The notes under the pieces are model-generated. The model made no database searches. It was not told the DNA's origin and was given only the letters and a program-made list of their open reading frames with translations. The translations under genes were made by a program, and so were the position numbers. A stretch of 64,000 nt of DNA from DATMAM01 sp035559995 (GTDB lineage Bacteria; Desulfobacterota; Binatia; UBA9968): contig DATMAM010000038.1 of assembly GCA_035559995.1 (NCBI GenBank), positions 246,311-310,310 of the forward strand. The letters run 5' to 3'. Of the stretch, positions 48,630 through 58,600 are shown one piece after another. The stretch's first letter is position 1, and every line of letters begins with the position of its first letter.

Positions 48630-50171
48630 ATGAAGGTCGAGCTGCCCGAGACGTACAATGCCGCGACGACGTTCGTCGATGAAAACGTCCGCCAAGGGCG
48701 CGGCGAGAGGACCGCGATCCTCTACCGCGATGAGCAATTCACCTACGAGCAGGTTCTCGAGCTGGTCAACAAGACCGGAAACGCGTTCAAAGACCTCGGC
48801 CTGGAGATCGAGCAGCGCGTTCTTTTGATTCTTCCGGACCGCCCCGAGTTCGCTTTTTGTTTTTTCGGCGCGATCAAAATCGGCGCGGTTCCGATCCCAA
48901 CCAATCCGTGGATGAAGGCGCGCGATTACGAGTACCTGCTGCAGGACAGCCGCGCGCGCCTGCTCGTGGTCGACGAGTCCGCCGTCGGCGAGGTCGCGCA
49001 GGTTTGCGAGCGCGCCCGCTATCTCAAGCACGTGATAGTCGTCGGCAAGCCGAGCGGCAGGGCGCTCGGCTACGAGGCGTTGTTGGCCAAAGCTTCGCGA
49101 GAGCTTGAGCCCGAGCCGACCAGCAAAGACGATGTCGCGTTCTGGATGTATACGTCGGGCAGCACCGGCGCGCCCAAGGGCGTCGTGCACCTGCAGCACG
49201 ACATGATCACCATCACGGATCTCTTTGTCGCGCCCGTGCTGGGCATGCGCGAAGACGACGTGTGCTTTTCCGCGTCCAAGCTTTTTTTCGCCTACGGCCT
49301 GGGAAACTCGCTTTATTTTCCGTTCCGCTTCGGCGCCGCAAGCGTGCTTTGGCCGGAGCGGCCGGAGCCGGAAAAGGTCCTCCAGGTGATCGAGAAATAC
49401 CGGCCGACGTTCTTTTTTTCCGTGCCGACGCTCTACAACCGGCTCCTGCGGGTGGAAAAGAAATACGATCTCAGTTCGCTGCGGATTTGCCTTTCGTCCG
49501 GCGAGCCGCTCCCGCCGGCGCTCTTTCACGAATGGAAAAACAAGTTCGGGCTCGAACTTTTGGACGTCGTCGGCTCGACCGAAGCGACGCACGATTTTCT
49601 CGCGAATCGTCCCGGCAAGGCGCGCCCGGGAAGCAGCGGCGAGGTGACGCCGGCGTTCGAGGCAAAAATCGTCGATGACGACGGGCGCGAGCTGCCCGTC
49701 GGCGAGGTCGGCCACCTGCTCGTAAAAGGGGACGCCAACGCTCCCTGCTACTGGAACAAGCACGAGCAAACCAAGCGCACGATGCTCGGCGAGTGGCTTA
49801 AGACCGGCGACACTTATTACCGCGACGCCGAAGGCTACTACTATTACTGCGGCAGATCCGACGACATGCTCAAGGTTGGCGGCATGTGGGTTTCGCCCAT
49901 CGAGGTCGAAAATACGCTGCTCGAGCACGCCGCGGTTCTCGAGGTCGCGGTAACCGGACAGGCCGACCACGACGGGCTCGTCAAGCCGAAGGCGACGGTC
50001 GTGCTCAAGTCCGGCTACCGCCCGAGCGCGGAGCTCCAAAGCGAGCTCCAGGCCTTCGTCAGAGATAAACTCGCCCCCTACAAGTACCCGCGCTGGGTGG
50101 AATTTGTCGACGATCTCCCGAAGACGGTCACGGGGAAGATCCAGCGATTCAAGCTCCGGCCGAGCGGCTAG
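48630..50171 (+). CDS. Benzoate-CoA ligase family enzyme
   Basis: 513 residues of the ANL superfamily: FWMYTSGSTGAPKGVVHLQH (AMP motif), VCFSASKLFFAYGLGNSLYF, CLSSGEPLPPALFHEWKNKF, LDVVGSTEATHDFLAN, LKTGDTYYRDAEGYYYYCGR, SDDMLKVGGMWVSPIEVENT, KTVTGKIQRFKL with catalytic Lys. The FAYGLGN and GMWVSP segments are typical of benzoate- and hydroxybenzoate-CoA ligases. It would activate an aromatic acid for ring degradation. Followed by an aldolase gene after 19 bp. Confidence 0.88.
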   Translation: MKVELPETYNAATTFVDENVRQGRGERTAILYRDEQFTYEQVLELVNKTGNAFKDLGLEIEQRVLLILPDRPEFAFCFFGAIKIGAVPIPTNPWMKARDYEYLLQDSRARLLVVDESAVGEVAQVCERARYLKHVIVVGKPSGRALGYEALLAKASRELEPEPTSKDDVAFWMYTSGSTGAPKGVVHLQHDMITITDLFVAPVLGMREDDVCFSASKLFFAYGLGNSLYFPFRFGAASVLWPERPEPEKVLQVIEKYRPTFFFSVPTLYNRLLRVEKKYDLSSLRICLSSGEPLPPALFHEWKNKFGLELLDVVGSTEATHDFLANRPGKARPGSSGEVTPAFEAKIVDDDGRELPVGEVGHLLVKGDANAPCYWNKHEQTKRTMLGEWLKTGDTYYRDAEGYYYYCGRSDDMLKVGGMWVSPIEVENTLLEHAAVLEVAVTGQADHDGLVKPKATVVLKSGYRPSAELQSELQAFVRDKLAPYKYPRWVEFVDDLPKTVTGKIQRFKLRPSG

Positions 50172-50190
50172 TCTCGCTTGCGAGGACCCC

Positions 50191-50889
50191 ATGAATCTTA
50201 AAGAGCTAAAGGAGAAGCTGGCGTATTCGTGCAACATCCTTGCCGAGGAAGGTCACTGGGACAATATCCTCGGGCATGTCTCGGTGCGCATTCCCAACCA
50301 GGACAGAATCCTGATGAAGCCGCACAGCTTCGGCTTCGAGGAGATCCGCCCCCGGCATCTGATCGTCTGCGATCTGGACGGGAACAAAATCGAAGGCAAG
50401 TACGAGCGCCACTCCGAGGTCTTCATCCACACCGAGATCTATCGCGCCCGCGCCGACGTGAATTGCGTGGTCCACAGTCACCCGCCGTACGCGATTGCGT
50501 TCGGCGCTTTGCGCCAGCCGCTTCGCCCGGTAAGCCATGAAGGCTCGATCTTTCACGAGGGGCTGCCGCTTTTCGACCGCACGACCGCCCTGATTCGCTC
50601 GCCGGAGCTGGGTCAGGAAGTCGCCAAGGCGCTAGGCAACTGCCGCGGCGTGCTGATGAAAAACCACGGCTCGACGGTTGTCGGCGAATCGGTCGAGGTC
50701 GCCACCCTGTACGCCGTCTTTCTCGAGAAGGCCTGCCGCATTCAGCTGCTTGCGATGGCTTCCGGCGAGCCGTCCTGGACGAGCGATGACGAAGCGCGGA
50801 TCAAGTTCGAACAGATCTATACGCCGCACCGGCTGGCGTCCATGTGGGACTATTTCGTGAGGCGCGCCGCCCGGGCGAGAAAGAGATAG
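50191..50889 (+). CDS. Class II aldolase/adducin family protein
   Basis: 232 residues. Zinc-site motifs: HWDNILGHVSVRIPNQD, HSEVFIHTEIYRARADVNCV, VHSHPPYAIAFGALR (His-x-His), and LMKNHGSTVVGESVEVATLY (third His). The fold covers fuculose-phosphate aldolases and decarboxylating relatives. ATG 50191 sits 19 bp after the ligase; a longer frame inside the ligase gene is not used. In this context it may act on a hydroxy-acid intermediate. Confidence 0.88.
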   Translation: MNLKELKEKLAYSCNILAEEGHWDNILGHVSVRIPNQDRILMKPHSFGFEEIRPRHLIVCDLDGNKIEGKYERHSEVFIHTEIYRARADVNCVVHSHPPYAIAFGALRQPLRPVSHEGSIFHEGLPLFDRTTALIRSPELGQEVAKALGNCRGVLMKNHGSTVVGESVEVATLYAVFLEKACRIQLLAMASGEPSWTSDDEARIKFEQIYTPHRLASMWDYFVRRAARARKR

Positions 50890-50931
50890 CCCGGAGACGC
50901 CGCGCTCGGTTACGCTCGGGAGAGCAGAGCA

Positions 50932-51636
50932 ATGGAAGCCGCGATTGTCGCCGGCGTGGGTCCAGGTCTGGGAGCGGCGCTCGCGCGCGCGCTGGCGCGC
51001 GAAGGCTACGCGGTTGGCCTTCTGTCGCGGCGCGCGGAGTCGAGCGAGCCTGTGGCCGGGGAGATCCGCGCCTTTGGCAAGGCGCTGGTCGTGCCGGCCG
51101 ACGTGACCGAGCGCGCGGCAGTTTTTGCAGCAGTCGCGCGGGTCCGTTCCGAGCTGGGTCCCGTGGCCGTTTTAGCCTACAACGCCGGCGGCTTTGGCCG
51201 GGGCAAATTCCTCGAGCTCGATCCGAACGCCATCCGGCAGTCCTTCGAAGTGGGAGTCATGGGGGCGGTTCACCTGGCACAGGCGGTTATTCCGGACATG
51301 CTCGAGCTCGGCCACGGCGCGATCTCGCTGACGGGCGCGACCGCGTCGCTCCGCGGCCGGAGCGGCTTTGCGCCGCTTGCGATCGCCAAATCGGGCTTGC
51401 GCATGCTCGGGCAGGCGCTCGCGCGCGAGTTTCACCCGCAAGGCATCCATGTCGTGCACGTGATTGTCGATGGTCAGATCGATACGCCGCGGCTGCGGGC
51501 GCGCGAGCCCGAGCGCGCGGGCGACACGATGATCCCTCCCGACGCCATCGCAGCGGCCATCGTCCACGTGTTCAAACAGCCAAAAAACGCCTGGACGCAG
51601 GAGCTCGATATCCGCCCCTATCGCGAAACTTTCTAG
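50932..51636 (+). CDS. Short-chain dehydrogenase/reductase
   Basis: 234 residues. Rossmann N-terminus AAIVAGVGPGLGAALARALA (GxGxGLG), VLAYNAGGFGRGKFLELDP (NAG), then ISLTGATASLRGRSGFAPLA where the usual YxxxK is not present: the Ser is replaced by Thr and the Tyr by Phe (SGFAPLAIAKSG). Loss of the Tyr suggests altered or absent redox catalysis. It ends convergent with the ABC ATPase gene, overlapping its end by 4 bp. Confidence 0.85.
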   Translation: MEAAIVAGVGPGLGAALARALAREGYAVGLLSRRAESSEPVAGEIRAFGKALVVPADVTERAAVFAAVARVRSELGPVAVLAYNAGGFGRGKFLELDPNAIRQSFEVGVMGAVHLAQAVIPDMLELGHGAISLTGATASLRGRSGFAPLAIAKSGLRMLGQALAREFHPQGIHVVHVIVDGQIDTPRLRAREPERAGDTMIPPDAIAAAIVHVFKQPKNAWTQELDIRPYRETF

Positions 51637-52430
51637 TCGGCTTGCTCCGGGCCTTTGGGGAGCGGCAGAACCTGCGGCCTTTCCCCGAGCTCACCGAGCA
51701 CCCGAACGCGGGCGCCGTAAACGGCGCGGATTCTTTCCGCCGTCAGAACCTCGGCCGGCGCGCCCTGGCTGGAAATCCTGCCGCTCTCGAGGAGCACGAG
51801 CCGGGGAAAATAAAGCGACGCCAAATTGAAGTCGTGGAGCGCGGCGACGATCGTCAAGCCCTTCTGGCGGTTTAGCCGGACGAGAAGCTCGTGGATTTCG
51901 ATCTGGTGGCGGATATCCAAAAAACTTGTCGGCTCGTCGAGCAACAGGATCTCCGCCTCCTGCGCCAGCGCGCGCGCTAAGATCACCCGCTGCTTTTCTC
52001 CGCTGCTGAGCTCGTGCAGGTAGCGGTCCGCCAACTCAAGCGTGCCGGTCAAGCGCATGCTGTCGCGCGCGATCTCGCGGTCGCGCGCGCCGTCGAGCCC
52101 GAAAGCGGGAAGGTAGCTCGCCCGCCCCATGAGCACGATTTCCGCCGCGGTATAGGGAAAGCTCGCCTGGGTTTCCTGCGGGACGACCGCGACTTTCCGG
52201 CTGAGCTCGCAGCGCGCAAAGGACGGTAGCGGGCGCCCGAGAACCCGCACCTCCCCGGCGGCCGGCTCCAAGGTGCGCGAAAGAATCTTGATCAGGGTCG
52301 ATTTCCCCGAGCCATTGGGGCCGAGCACGGCGACTCTCTCGCCGGGCTGGATCGCCAGCGAGATCCCGCTCAGCGCCGCCCGGCGGCCATAGGCGAACGC
52401 GACATCGCGGATTTCAACGACCGGGCTCAT
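51633..52430 (-). CDS. ABC transporter ATP-binding protein, BtuD/FecE type
   Basis: 265 residues. Walker A LGPNGSGKSTLIKIL, signature YLHELSSGEKQRVILARALA, Walker B EILLLDEPTSFLDIRHQIEI, H-loop IVAALHDFNLA. This is the cytoplasmic ATPase of vitamin B12, haem or siderophore import. It overlaps the permease gene by 17 bp, forming a binding protein-permease-ATPase operon read leftward. Confidence 0.92.
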   Translation of the reverse strand: MSPVVEIRDVAFAYGRRAALSGISLAIQPGERVAVLGPNGSGKSTLIKILSRTLEPAAGEVRVLGRPLPSFARCELSRKVAVVPQETQASFPYTAAEIVLMGRASYLPAFGLDGARDREIARDSMRLTGTLELADRYLHELSSGEKQRVILARALAQEAEILLLDEPTSFLDIRHQIEIHELLVRLNRQKGLTIVAALHDFNLASLYFPRLVLLESGRISSQGAPAEVLTAERIRAVYGARVRVLGELGERPQVLPLPKGPEQAD

Positions 52431-53463
52431 AGAGAACGCGCTTGCGTCCTTCGTGGTACAGAAGAAAGAAAAAGAACGGCGCGCCGAAGAATGCCGTCAC
52501 CACGCCGACCGGAAGCTCGACGGGAGCCAGGACCACGCGCGCCAGGGTATCCGCCCAGCCCAGAAAAATTCCGCCGGCAAGAAACGAGGCGGGCAAGAGA
52601 AGGCGATGATCGTTGCCCAAAAGCAGCCGCAGGACGTGCGGCACCATCAAGCCGACGAAGCCGATCATTCCGCTTACCGCGACAATGGCGCCGACCACGA
52701 GCGAGCACGCGATAAACAGGTGGCGGCGCACGCGGTTCACTTCGACGCCGAGCTGCAGGGCCGATTCCTCCCCCAGGCTCAACAGGTTGAGCGAAACACC
52801 GTGGCGGTATTTCCAGACGAACCCCAATAGCACGTAGAGCCAGGTCAGCGCGACGCTGAAGTAAGAAGTGGTCGAGAGGCTTCCCATCAGCCAGAACAAA
52901 AGACTCTGCGCCTGATAGAAATCGAGCACCGAATTGAGGAACATGATCAGCGCGCTCACAAACGTGTTAAAGATGACGCCCGAGAGAAGGAGATGGTAAG
53001 GGTGGAGCCGGCCGTGGACGAGCGCAAAGCGCTGGATCAAGACCATGCTTAGCAGCGCTCCGGCAAACGCCGCAAGCGGCACCGGCGAGATTTCGGCGGC
53101 GCCAAGCTTGAGGCGAGTCGCAAACAGCGCCGGAAAAAACATCAGACCCGCAATTCCGCCGAGCGAGGCTCCCCCGGAGACGCCGAGGATGTGGGCGCAC
53201 GCGAGCGGATTGCGAAGAAGCGCCTGAAGCACGAGCCCCGAGGTGGCCAGGCCCGCGCCGACGATGATCGCGAGCAGGACGCGCGGCAAGCGGACGCGAA
53301 GGAGGACCTGGTGGTACGGGTGCTCGGTGGCCAGAGCGCTCCAGGATTCCTTCAAGCTCAATGGCGCGGGACCCGTCAAAGTCGCCGCGACTGCGGTCAC
53401 CAAAAGGCACAGCAGAAGGGCGCCGTTGATGCCGACAAGCTTGCTCCGGCTAAGGGTGCGCAC
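52414..53463 (-). CDS. FecCD/BtuC-type ABC transporter permease
   Basis: 349 residues with about ten membrane spans. Family segments: PRVLLAIIVGAGLATSGLVL, QALLRNPLACAHILGVSGGA, HLLLSGVIFNTFVSALIMFL, GMIGFVGLMVPHVLRLLLG, FLAGGIFLGWADTLARV. It forms the channel for cobalamin or ferric chelates. It overlaps the binding-protein gene by 14 bp. Confidence 0.94.
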   Translation of the reverse strand: MRTLSRSKLVGINGALLLCLLVTAVAATLTGPAPLSLKESWSALATEHPYHQVLLRVRLPRVLLAIIVGAGLATSGLVLQALLRNPLACAHILGVSGGASLGGIAGLMFFPALFATRLKLGAAEISPVPLAAFAGALLSMVLIQRFALVHGRLHPYHLLLSGVIFNTFVSALIMFLNSVLDFYQAQSLLFWLMGSLSTTSYFSVALTWLYVLLGFVWKYRHGVSLNLLSLGEESALQLGVEVNRVRRHLFIACSLVVGAIVAVSGMIGFVGLMVPHVLRLLLGNDHRLLLPASFLAGGIFLGWADTLARVVLAPVELPVGVVTAFFGAPFFFFLLYHEGRKRVLYEPGR

Positions 53464-54346
53464 AGCGCTCTCGGGTCGATCGAGAATCGGCGAAGCATTC
53501 GGGGTGAATGAGCCGGGCGATCTCCCCGAGCGCCTCGCCCGCGCGCGGGCCCGGGCGAAGAATCTTGTCGGAAACGTAGCTCACCACGCGGCCGTTCTTG
53601 ACGGCGGGGATGCCGTCCAGGTTTGCCCATCTCTGCGCCGCTTGCCCTCTCTCGGAGCCCATCCCGGCTTCGATGATCACCTCAGGCGCTTGCGTGAGGA
53701 CAAATTCGACGTTCACCAGCGGCCACGGGACGCCCGCGCTCCCGGCCACGTTCTCGCCGCCGGCAAGCCGGATAAGCTCATCGACGTAAGAGCCCGGCCC
53801 GACCGCAACCAGCGGATTGGTGCCGACCAGCATAAGAACGCGCCGTCGCACCGCGCCGTCGATCCTCCTTCTGACGGCGTGAATTTCGGATTCGATTGCG
53901 CGGATCAGGCGTTCTCCTTGCTCGCGGCGCTCCGTGAGCTGGGCCAAGGCGCGAATGGCGCCCAGAACTTCGCTCAAGTTCGAGACGCGCAGGACCAGGA
54001 CCTTAAGTCCCACCTGTTCCAGAATCCCGAGCTTCTCGCGATCGGCCCGCTCGGGGACCGCAATCACAAGGTCCGGGCGCTGGGCGACGACAAGCTCGAC
54101 GTTCGGGTTCATGAAGGTGCCGATCTTCGGAAGACGCTTGGCCGCGGGAGGATAGTCGCAGTAAGTTGTCACCCCCACCAGGCGGTCGTTGGCGCCCAGG
54201 GCAAAAAGCGTTTCCGTCACGCTCGGGGCGAGAGAAACGATCCGGCGCGGAGATGAAATCGCAGGCGTTCTCGCCGCTAAGACAAACGCCGGCAACACCA
54301 GGAAAGCGATCAGATGCGAAAAAGCAAACCGCCGCATCACGTTCAT
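53450..54346 (-). CDS. Periplasmic binding protein, BtuF-like
   Basis: 298 residues with a signal peptide (MNVMRRFAFSHLIAFLVLPA). The class III binding fold shows RIVSLAPSVTETLFALGAND, LVGVTTYCDYPPAAKRLPKI, VELVVAQRPDLVIA, SYVDELIRLAGGENVA, and PEVIIEAGMG. CDYPPAA is typical of BtuF-like cobalamin-binding proteins. ATG 54346 is chosen; a TTG two codons earlier is also in frame. No cobalamin riboswitch is recognisable upstream. Confidence 0.88.
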   Translation of the reverse strand: MNVMRRFAFSHLIAFLVLPAFVLAARTPAISSPRRIVSLAPSVTETLFALGANDRLVGVTTYCDYPPAAKRLPKIGTFMNPNVELVVAQRPDLVIAVPERADREKLGILEQVGLKVLVLRVSNLSEVLGAIRALAQLTERREQGERLIRAIESEIHAVRRRIDGAVRRRVLMLVGTNPLVAVGPGSYVDELIRLAGGENVAGSAGVPWPLVNVEFVLTQAPEVIIEAGMGSERGQAAQRWANLDGIPAVKNGRVVSYVSDKILRPGPRAGEALGEIARLIHPECFADSRSTRERCAHP

Positions 54347-54660
54347 GATCAATGCCGGGCGGCGCTTCCTTTGTCAATGTTGCGCGCTTTGTCGATCGGG
54401 CGCGCGTTGCCCGGCTGAGGCGAGCGGTTCTTTGACCGCCGTTGCGCGAAGCGCGCGCAGAGCGAAAAGTGGCCCGCCGCGCGCGGCAAATTCTCGGGTT
54501 CAAAGATGGCGGTCAACGGGCGTGCGCTCTCAGAAAGCGAAGAAAAAACGGCGCGGCGAAATCGGGAAAGCTCTTGCGAAAGCGATTGCAAGTCTACGAT
54601 GCGCCGGCCGACGGAAAGGGCGTTACGACCCCGAGCGGACTGCGCGCTCCCGGGGGCGTT
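54347..54660. other. 314-bp intergenic region upstream of the btuF-like gene
   Basis: I looked on the minus strand for a cobalamin riboswitch, since the gene is of BtuF type, and did not find the conserved B12 box. An 80-codon minus-strand frame (54591-54349) has no protein-like features. Two TTGACAA-like words near 54379-54396 are possible promoter parts. Confidence 0.35.
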
Positions 54661-54897
54661 CTATTCGGCGTCGCGAAAGCGCGGGTGCTTGGTCTCGAGA
54701 AAGGTCCAGAACTCTCTCGTGTTGGTAACCGGGTTTCGGTGCCAGTTCGGTAACTTGACAAACTCAAACCCCACGACGTCGATACCGCGGAGCTGGTCGG
54801 CGCTCTGGAGGAAGAGAGCCTCGTTCGGATCGAGCCGGTGGCGTTCACAGTATGCCTCAAACTCGTCACGGTCGCCCGCGAGCACTAGCTGTTTCAT
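54661..54897 (-). CDS. Small protein downstream of HTH gene, unknown
   Basis: 78 residues from ATG 54897: MKQLVLAGDRDEFEAYCERH, then FLQSADQLRGIDVVGFEFVK, LPNWHRNPVTNTREFWTFLE. Resembles a small alpha/beta protein with one Cys. ATG 54930 is a longer alternative but would be at the transcription start. It has its own strong promoter. No family recognised; a toxin or phage remnant is possible. Confidence 0.55.
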   Translation of the reverse strand: MKQLVLAGDRDEFEAYCERHRLDPNEALFLQSADQLRGIDVVGFEFVKLPNWHRNPVTNTREFWTFLETKHPRFRDAE

Positions 54898-54936
54898 ACG
54901 CACGTAGCGGAGCACCCAGCCGAACCGCAAGGCGCC

Positions 54937-54967
54937 ATTTTATGCGAGACTTTACATATGTCAAGTC
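54937..54967 (-). promoter_or_regulatory. Strong sigma70 promoter overlapped by an operator-like dyad
   Basis: On the minus strand TTGACA (54964-54959) and TAAAAT (54942-54937) are 16 bp apart. A 20-bp dyad (54948-54967: GACTT, then ACATATGT flanked by single mismatches, then AAGTC) covers the -35 and spacer. A repressor bound there would block the promoter. The adjoining HTH protein is the natural candidate. Confidence 0.6.
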
Positions 54968-55170
54968 TTTTTTCGCCGCCGCCTCGGCCCGCCGGGCCTT
55001 CTCGTTTTTCGGTAGCGCGCCACGCTGGCGCGCGTGATCAGGACGACCTTTCCCACCTGTACGGTCTCAAGCCGCCGGCGTTTCACCGCGTCCCAGACGG
55101 CTTGCCGCGAGCAGCCGAGGTACTCGGCCGCCATGCGCACGGTGAGAAGATGGCTCAGGCGATCCTTCAT
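54961..55170 (-). CDS. HTH_17 (excisionase-type) DNA-binding protein
   Basis: 69 residues: HLLTVRMAAEYLGCSRQAVW, DAVKRRRLETVQVGKVVLIT, RASVARYRKTRRPGG then a poly-basic tail. ATG 55170 gives the standard start; longer frames upstream lack features. Its stop codon lies inside the operator-like dyad of the downstream small gene. It may repress that promoter. Confidence 0.7.
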   Translation of the reverse strand: MKDRLSHLLTVRMAAEYLGCSRQAVWDAVKRRRLETVQVGKVVLITRASVARYRKTRRPGGPRRRRKKT

Positions 55171-55609
55171 ACGGTTAGGGCTTCCCGAGCGCAAAAATCT
55201 TGCCAGGCGGAGCAAATCGCCATTGCCGCTCTTCTCGTGCTGCGCCCAAGCGCTGATGGGGTCAATTTGGTAAATCTTGGAGTGATCTGGCAAGAAAAGA
55301 TTGCCGGCTGCGGCTAACGAGCCCCCGGCAAAATGACAGAAGTGGCAGTCGGATGCCATTCGGGCAGCACAGGGGCGTTTCATGGGTCATACAGGAATTT
55401 CGGGTAGCCCGAAGGCAAGAGTTCGGGTCCGCAGCCGATGAGGCATTAGTTAGCTCCGGCTCGGCCGCGACCAGTTTCGCGCTATCACTGGAGCCGGAGT
55501 CCTGAGGGGAAGTGCCGAATGGTTTTCTCTTGGGATCGCCCGGGATCGCGAAGCGTCGATACGGATACTTTTTCACCCGGCGCGTCTTGGCATCGGCGCG
55601 GATATCTCG
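55171..55609. other. 439-bp intergenic region
   Basis: No convincing frame on either strand and no RNA gene recognised. It separates the leftward HTH cassette from the end of the leftward chemosensory cluster and should hold the HTH promoter. Inverted GGCTCCGGAGTCC-like words near 55485-55505 are unremarkable. Confidence 0.35.
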
Positions 55610-58600
55610 CTACGAGAGCGGCCTACAGGGAATGCGCACGCTGAACACCGAGCCCTTTCCCGGCTCGCTTTGCACCCCGACGGTTCCACCCAGCACTTCG
55701 GTAAACTTCTTTACAATGTAAAGACCCAGCCCCACCCCGCCGTAAAGGCGCGTGTCCGAGCTATCGATCTGGCGAAACATGTCGAAGATGACCGGGAGGT
55801 CCTTTGCGGCGATACCAACGCCGGTGTCGGCGACGCTGAACTCCACCACGGGTGCTTCTTGTTTTTCCTCCCCGCCAACTGGCGACGCGGAACTCGAGAC
55901 GCCAAGCCCCCGTTCCAGCACTCTTGCGCAGACCGTGACCGTGCCCTGTTCGGTGAATTTGATCGCGTTGTCGATCAAGTTTTGCAGGACGTGGGTCAGC
56001 TTGACGCGATCGATGGCAACGGCGGGCAGGTCCGAAGGATAATCCCAGAGGACCTTGACGTCCTTCTCCAAAGGCATGTCGTACGCCGACCGAAGATCCT
56101 CCAAAAAGTTTGTCAGGCCGACCTCTTGCTTCTCTACGACGACCGATCCCGACTCGATCTTGGTCGCTTCCATGATGCTTTCGACCATGGCGAGAAGCTG
56201 CTTTGATTGCCGAATAACTTTGTTGAGAGCTTCCCTTTGCTCGGGTTTTATCTCGCCCAACATCTCTTCGAAGAGCATCGTGGTGTACCCCATGATGATA
56301 TTGAGCGGCGTCCGGAGCTCGTGAGACATAATCCCCAGGAACTCGGTTTTCACTTTGTTCGACTTCTCCAGATCCTTGTACAGGCGCGCGTTTTCAATCG
56401 CGATGGCGGCGCCGTTGGCCAGCTGCTGCAAGAGCTCGCACTCGGCGGCGCTGAAGGCGCGCGGTTCATAGGTCATGCATCGAAGGACGCCAATCACCTC
56501 GCCTTCCCTGGTGATTAAAGGCACTCCGAGAAAGCCGCGCAGGTTTCCGTTTTGCATCCTGCGACTCAGAACATACTCGGTTTGTTTGTGCGCGTCGAAA
56601 ATTGCCAGCGGTCGGCGATTTTTTCGGATCCAACTGGAAAGCCCCATTCTGCGGCCGCGGCCGCGCGGCGCATTGCGCTCTTCTGCAAGACCGGAAATGG
56701 CCAGCTCGCGCCAGATGTCTCCCCCGAAAGTCCTCACTTCACACACATCCACCCCGAGCACCTGGCGCACCTGAGCGGTGAGCTTGTGAAGCAGGTTTTG
56801 GAGTTCCAGAGCGGTGATGTCCTGGCTGAGCTCCTTAAGCAGCCGCTGGATCGCTTCCTGTTCCTGGAGCTTTGCGTTGGTGGCCTCAAGATCGCGGTAG
56901 AGTCGCGAGTTTTCCAACGCGGTTGCCGCCCCGTGCGCCAGCTGCTCGATAAGATCGATCTCTTCCGCGGTGAAATCCCTGGGCCGGTACGTCAGGGCTC
57001 TCAGCACGCCTGCAAGATCGCCATTTCTAAAGAAGAGCGGCGCCTCGAGATAACCCTTGATGTTCAACGGGGCAACGCTGCGATTCGCCACGGGGGGTTG
57101 TGCGGTGATGTCCGGAATGGCCAAGGGAGCGCGGTTGCTTAAGTAGCACGTGCGGTCCGATTCTGCGCCCTGCCGCTCCGCGAGCTCTTCCAATTTGGCG
57201 CCCGAGGCGGCAAGCGGCCGCGTTCCGCCCGCCTCGATGATCCGCACATCCGAGATATCGACGCGCATGAATTCGCGCACCCGGTCGGTGAGCTTTTGCA
57301 GCAGCTTGTCGATATCCAAGGCCATGCTGTCCTGGTTGATTTCCTTGAGCAAGGCTTGGATTTGTTCCCTCCGTCGCAGAGCCTCGTTGGCCGCGGCCAG
57401 CGCAGCCGACTGCTTTTTCATGTCCGCGTAGAGTTGGGCGTTCTGGATGGCAATCGCCGCCTGGCCCGCCAGGGTAGACAGAAACTCGATCTCTTGGCCG
57501 GTGAACTGGTGCGCCTCCTTTGTGTAATAGCTGAGCGTTCCCAGAAACTCCTGCTTGGCGACCAGCGGCGCCGCCAACAAGGAAACGAGGCCGTGCTTGC
57601 GGAAGAAGTCGATTCCCCGCGTGCGCGGGTCCTGCTGGACATCGGCAATGGCCAGCGGCGCTTTTGTCTCCATGATCTCTTTTGCGAAGTCGGAGCGCGA
57701 CTGGCGGATGGCCGACTGCCACTCCTCGAGGTCGGCGTTCGTGCAGGCGACCGCCTTGATCTCGCCGGTCTCCGGGTCCAACAGCCGGATGCCGCTCACC
57801 GAAGCGTGCGCCAGGAAGTGGTCGACCTTTTGCAGCAGGACGTGCAGGACCGACTTGAGGTCGAGGGTGGAGGTGATCGCGAGATCGATCTCGTGCAAGG
57901 CCCGGATGCGCTCGAGATTGCGCCGCGTCTCTTGTTGCGCGCGCTTGCGCCGGGCGACTTCGGCGCGAAGGGCGGCGGTCCTCTTCTCGACTCTCCTCTC
58001 CAGCTCCCCGAAAAGCCGCGCCCGCTCGACGGCAAGCCCGATCTGCTGCCCCACCGCGCCGAGCATCCTGAGCTCCTCGTCGCTGAAGAGTCCCTGCTCG
58101 GACGCGGCGAGGTTCAACAGTCCCACGGTCTCGCGCGCCCCCTCGAGCGGCACGCTGGCGTGATAACGCAGGCCCTCGGTGCCGCTCGCGGCATTCTTCA
58201 GGCGCTCGCATTCGAAGATGTTGGCGGCATGTTTCAGCTCCCCGCTCAAAAGGGTGCGGCGGCAAAGGCAATCGCCCTCCAGGGCTCCGGGAGCGGCAAG
58301 CGCGGGCGGCAGATTTCTTGCGGCCGCCATGCGGAAGCCGAAATCATCGCTCTTGAGAATAATCCAGCCGGCGCGGACGCCGGGAAGCTCCCCCGCGCGC
58401 TCCAGAGCTTCCTCCACGAGCTCCTGCTCGCTTGTCGCTTGATTCAGCCCTTCCGCGATGCGGTAAAGCCCGTTAAGGGAATGATACGAGCGGCGCAGCT
58501 CCTTTTCTCTTTGCGCCAGCTCTTCGTTAATCCGGACCGTCTCGTCATAGGTGGCGATGAGCATGTCAAAGATCTGCTGCCGCTCGGCGCTGATAAAGTG

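Noticed and set aside
48339..50237. 632-codon minus-strand frame opposite the benzoate-CoA-ligase-like gene
   Set aside because: Shadow frame; the plus strand carries a complete ANL enzyme.
54347..54660. Possible cobalamin riboswitch before the BtuF-like gene
   Set aside because: The conserved B12 box and flanking stems could not be found on the minus strand.
57027..58271. 414-codon frame overlapping the hybrid kinase gene
   Set aside because: Same-strand alternate frame of the GAF/kinase coding sequence, Arg/Ala-rich and without motifs.
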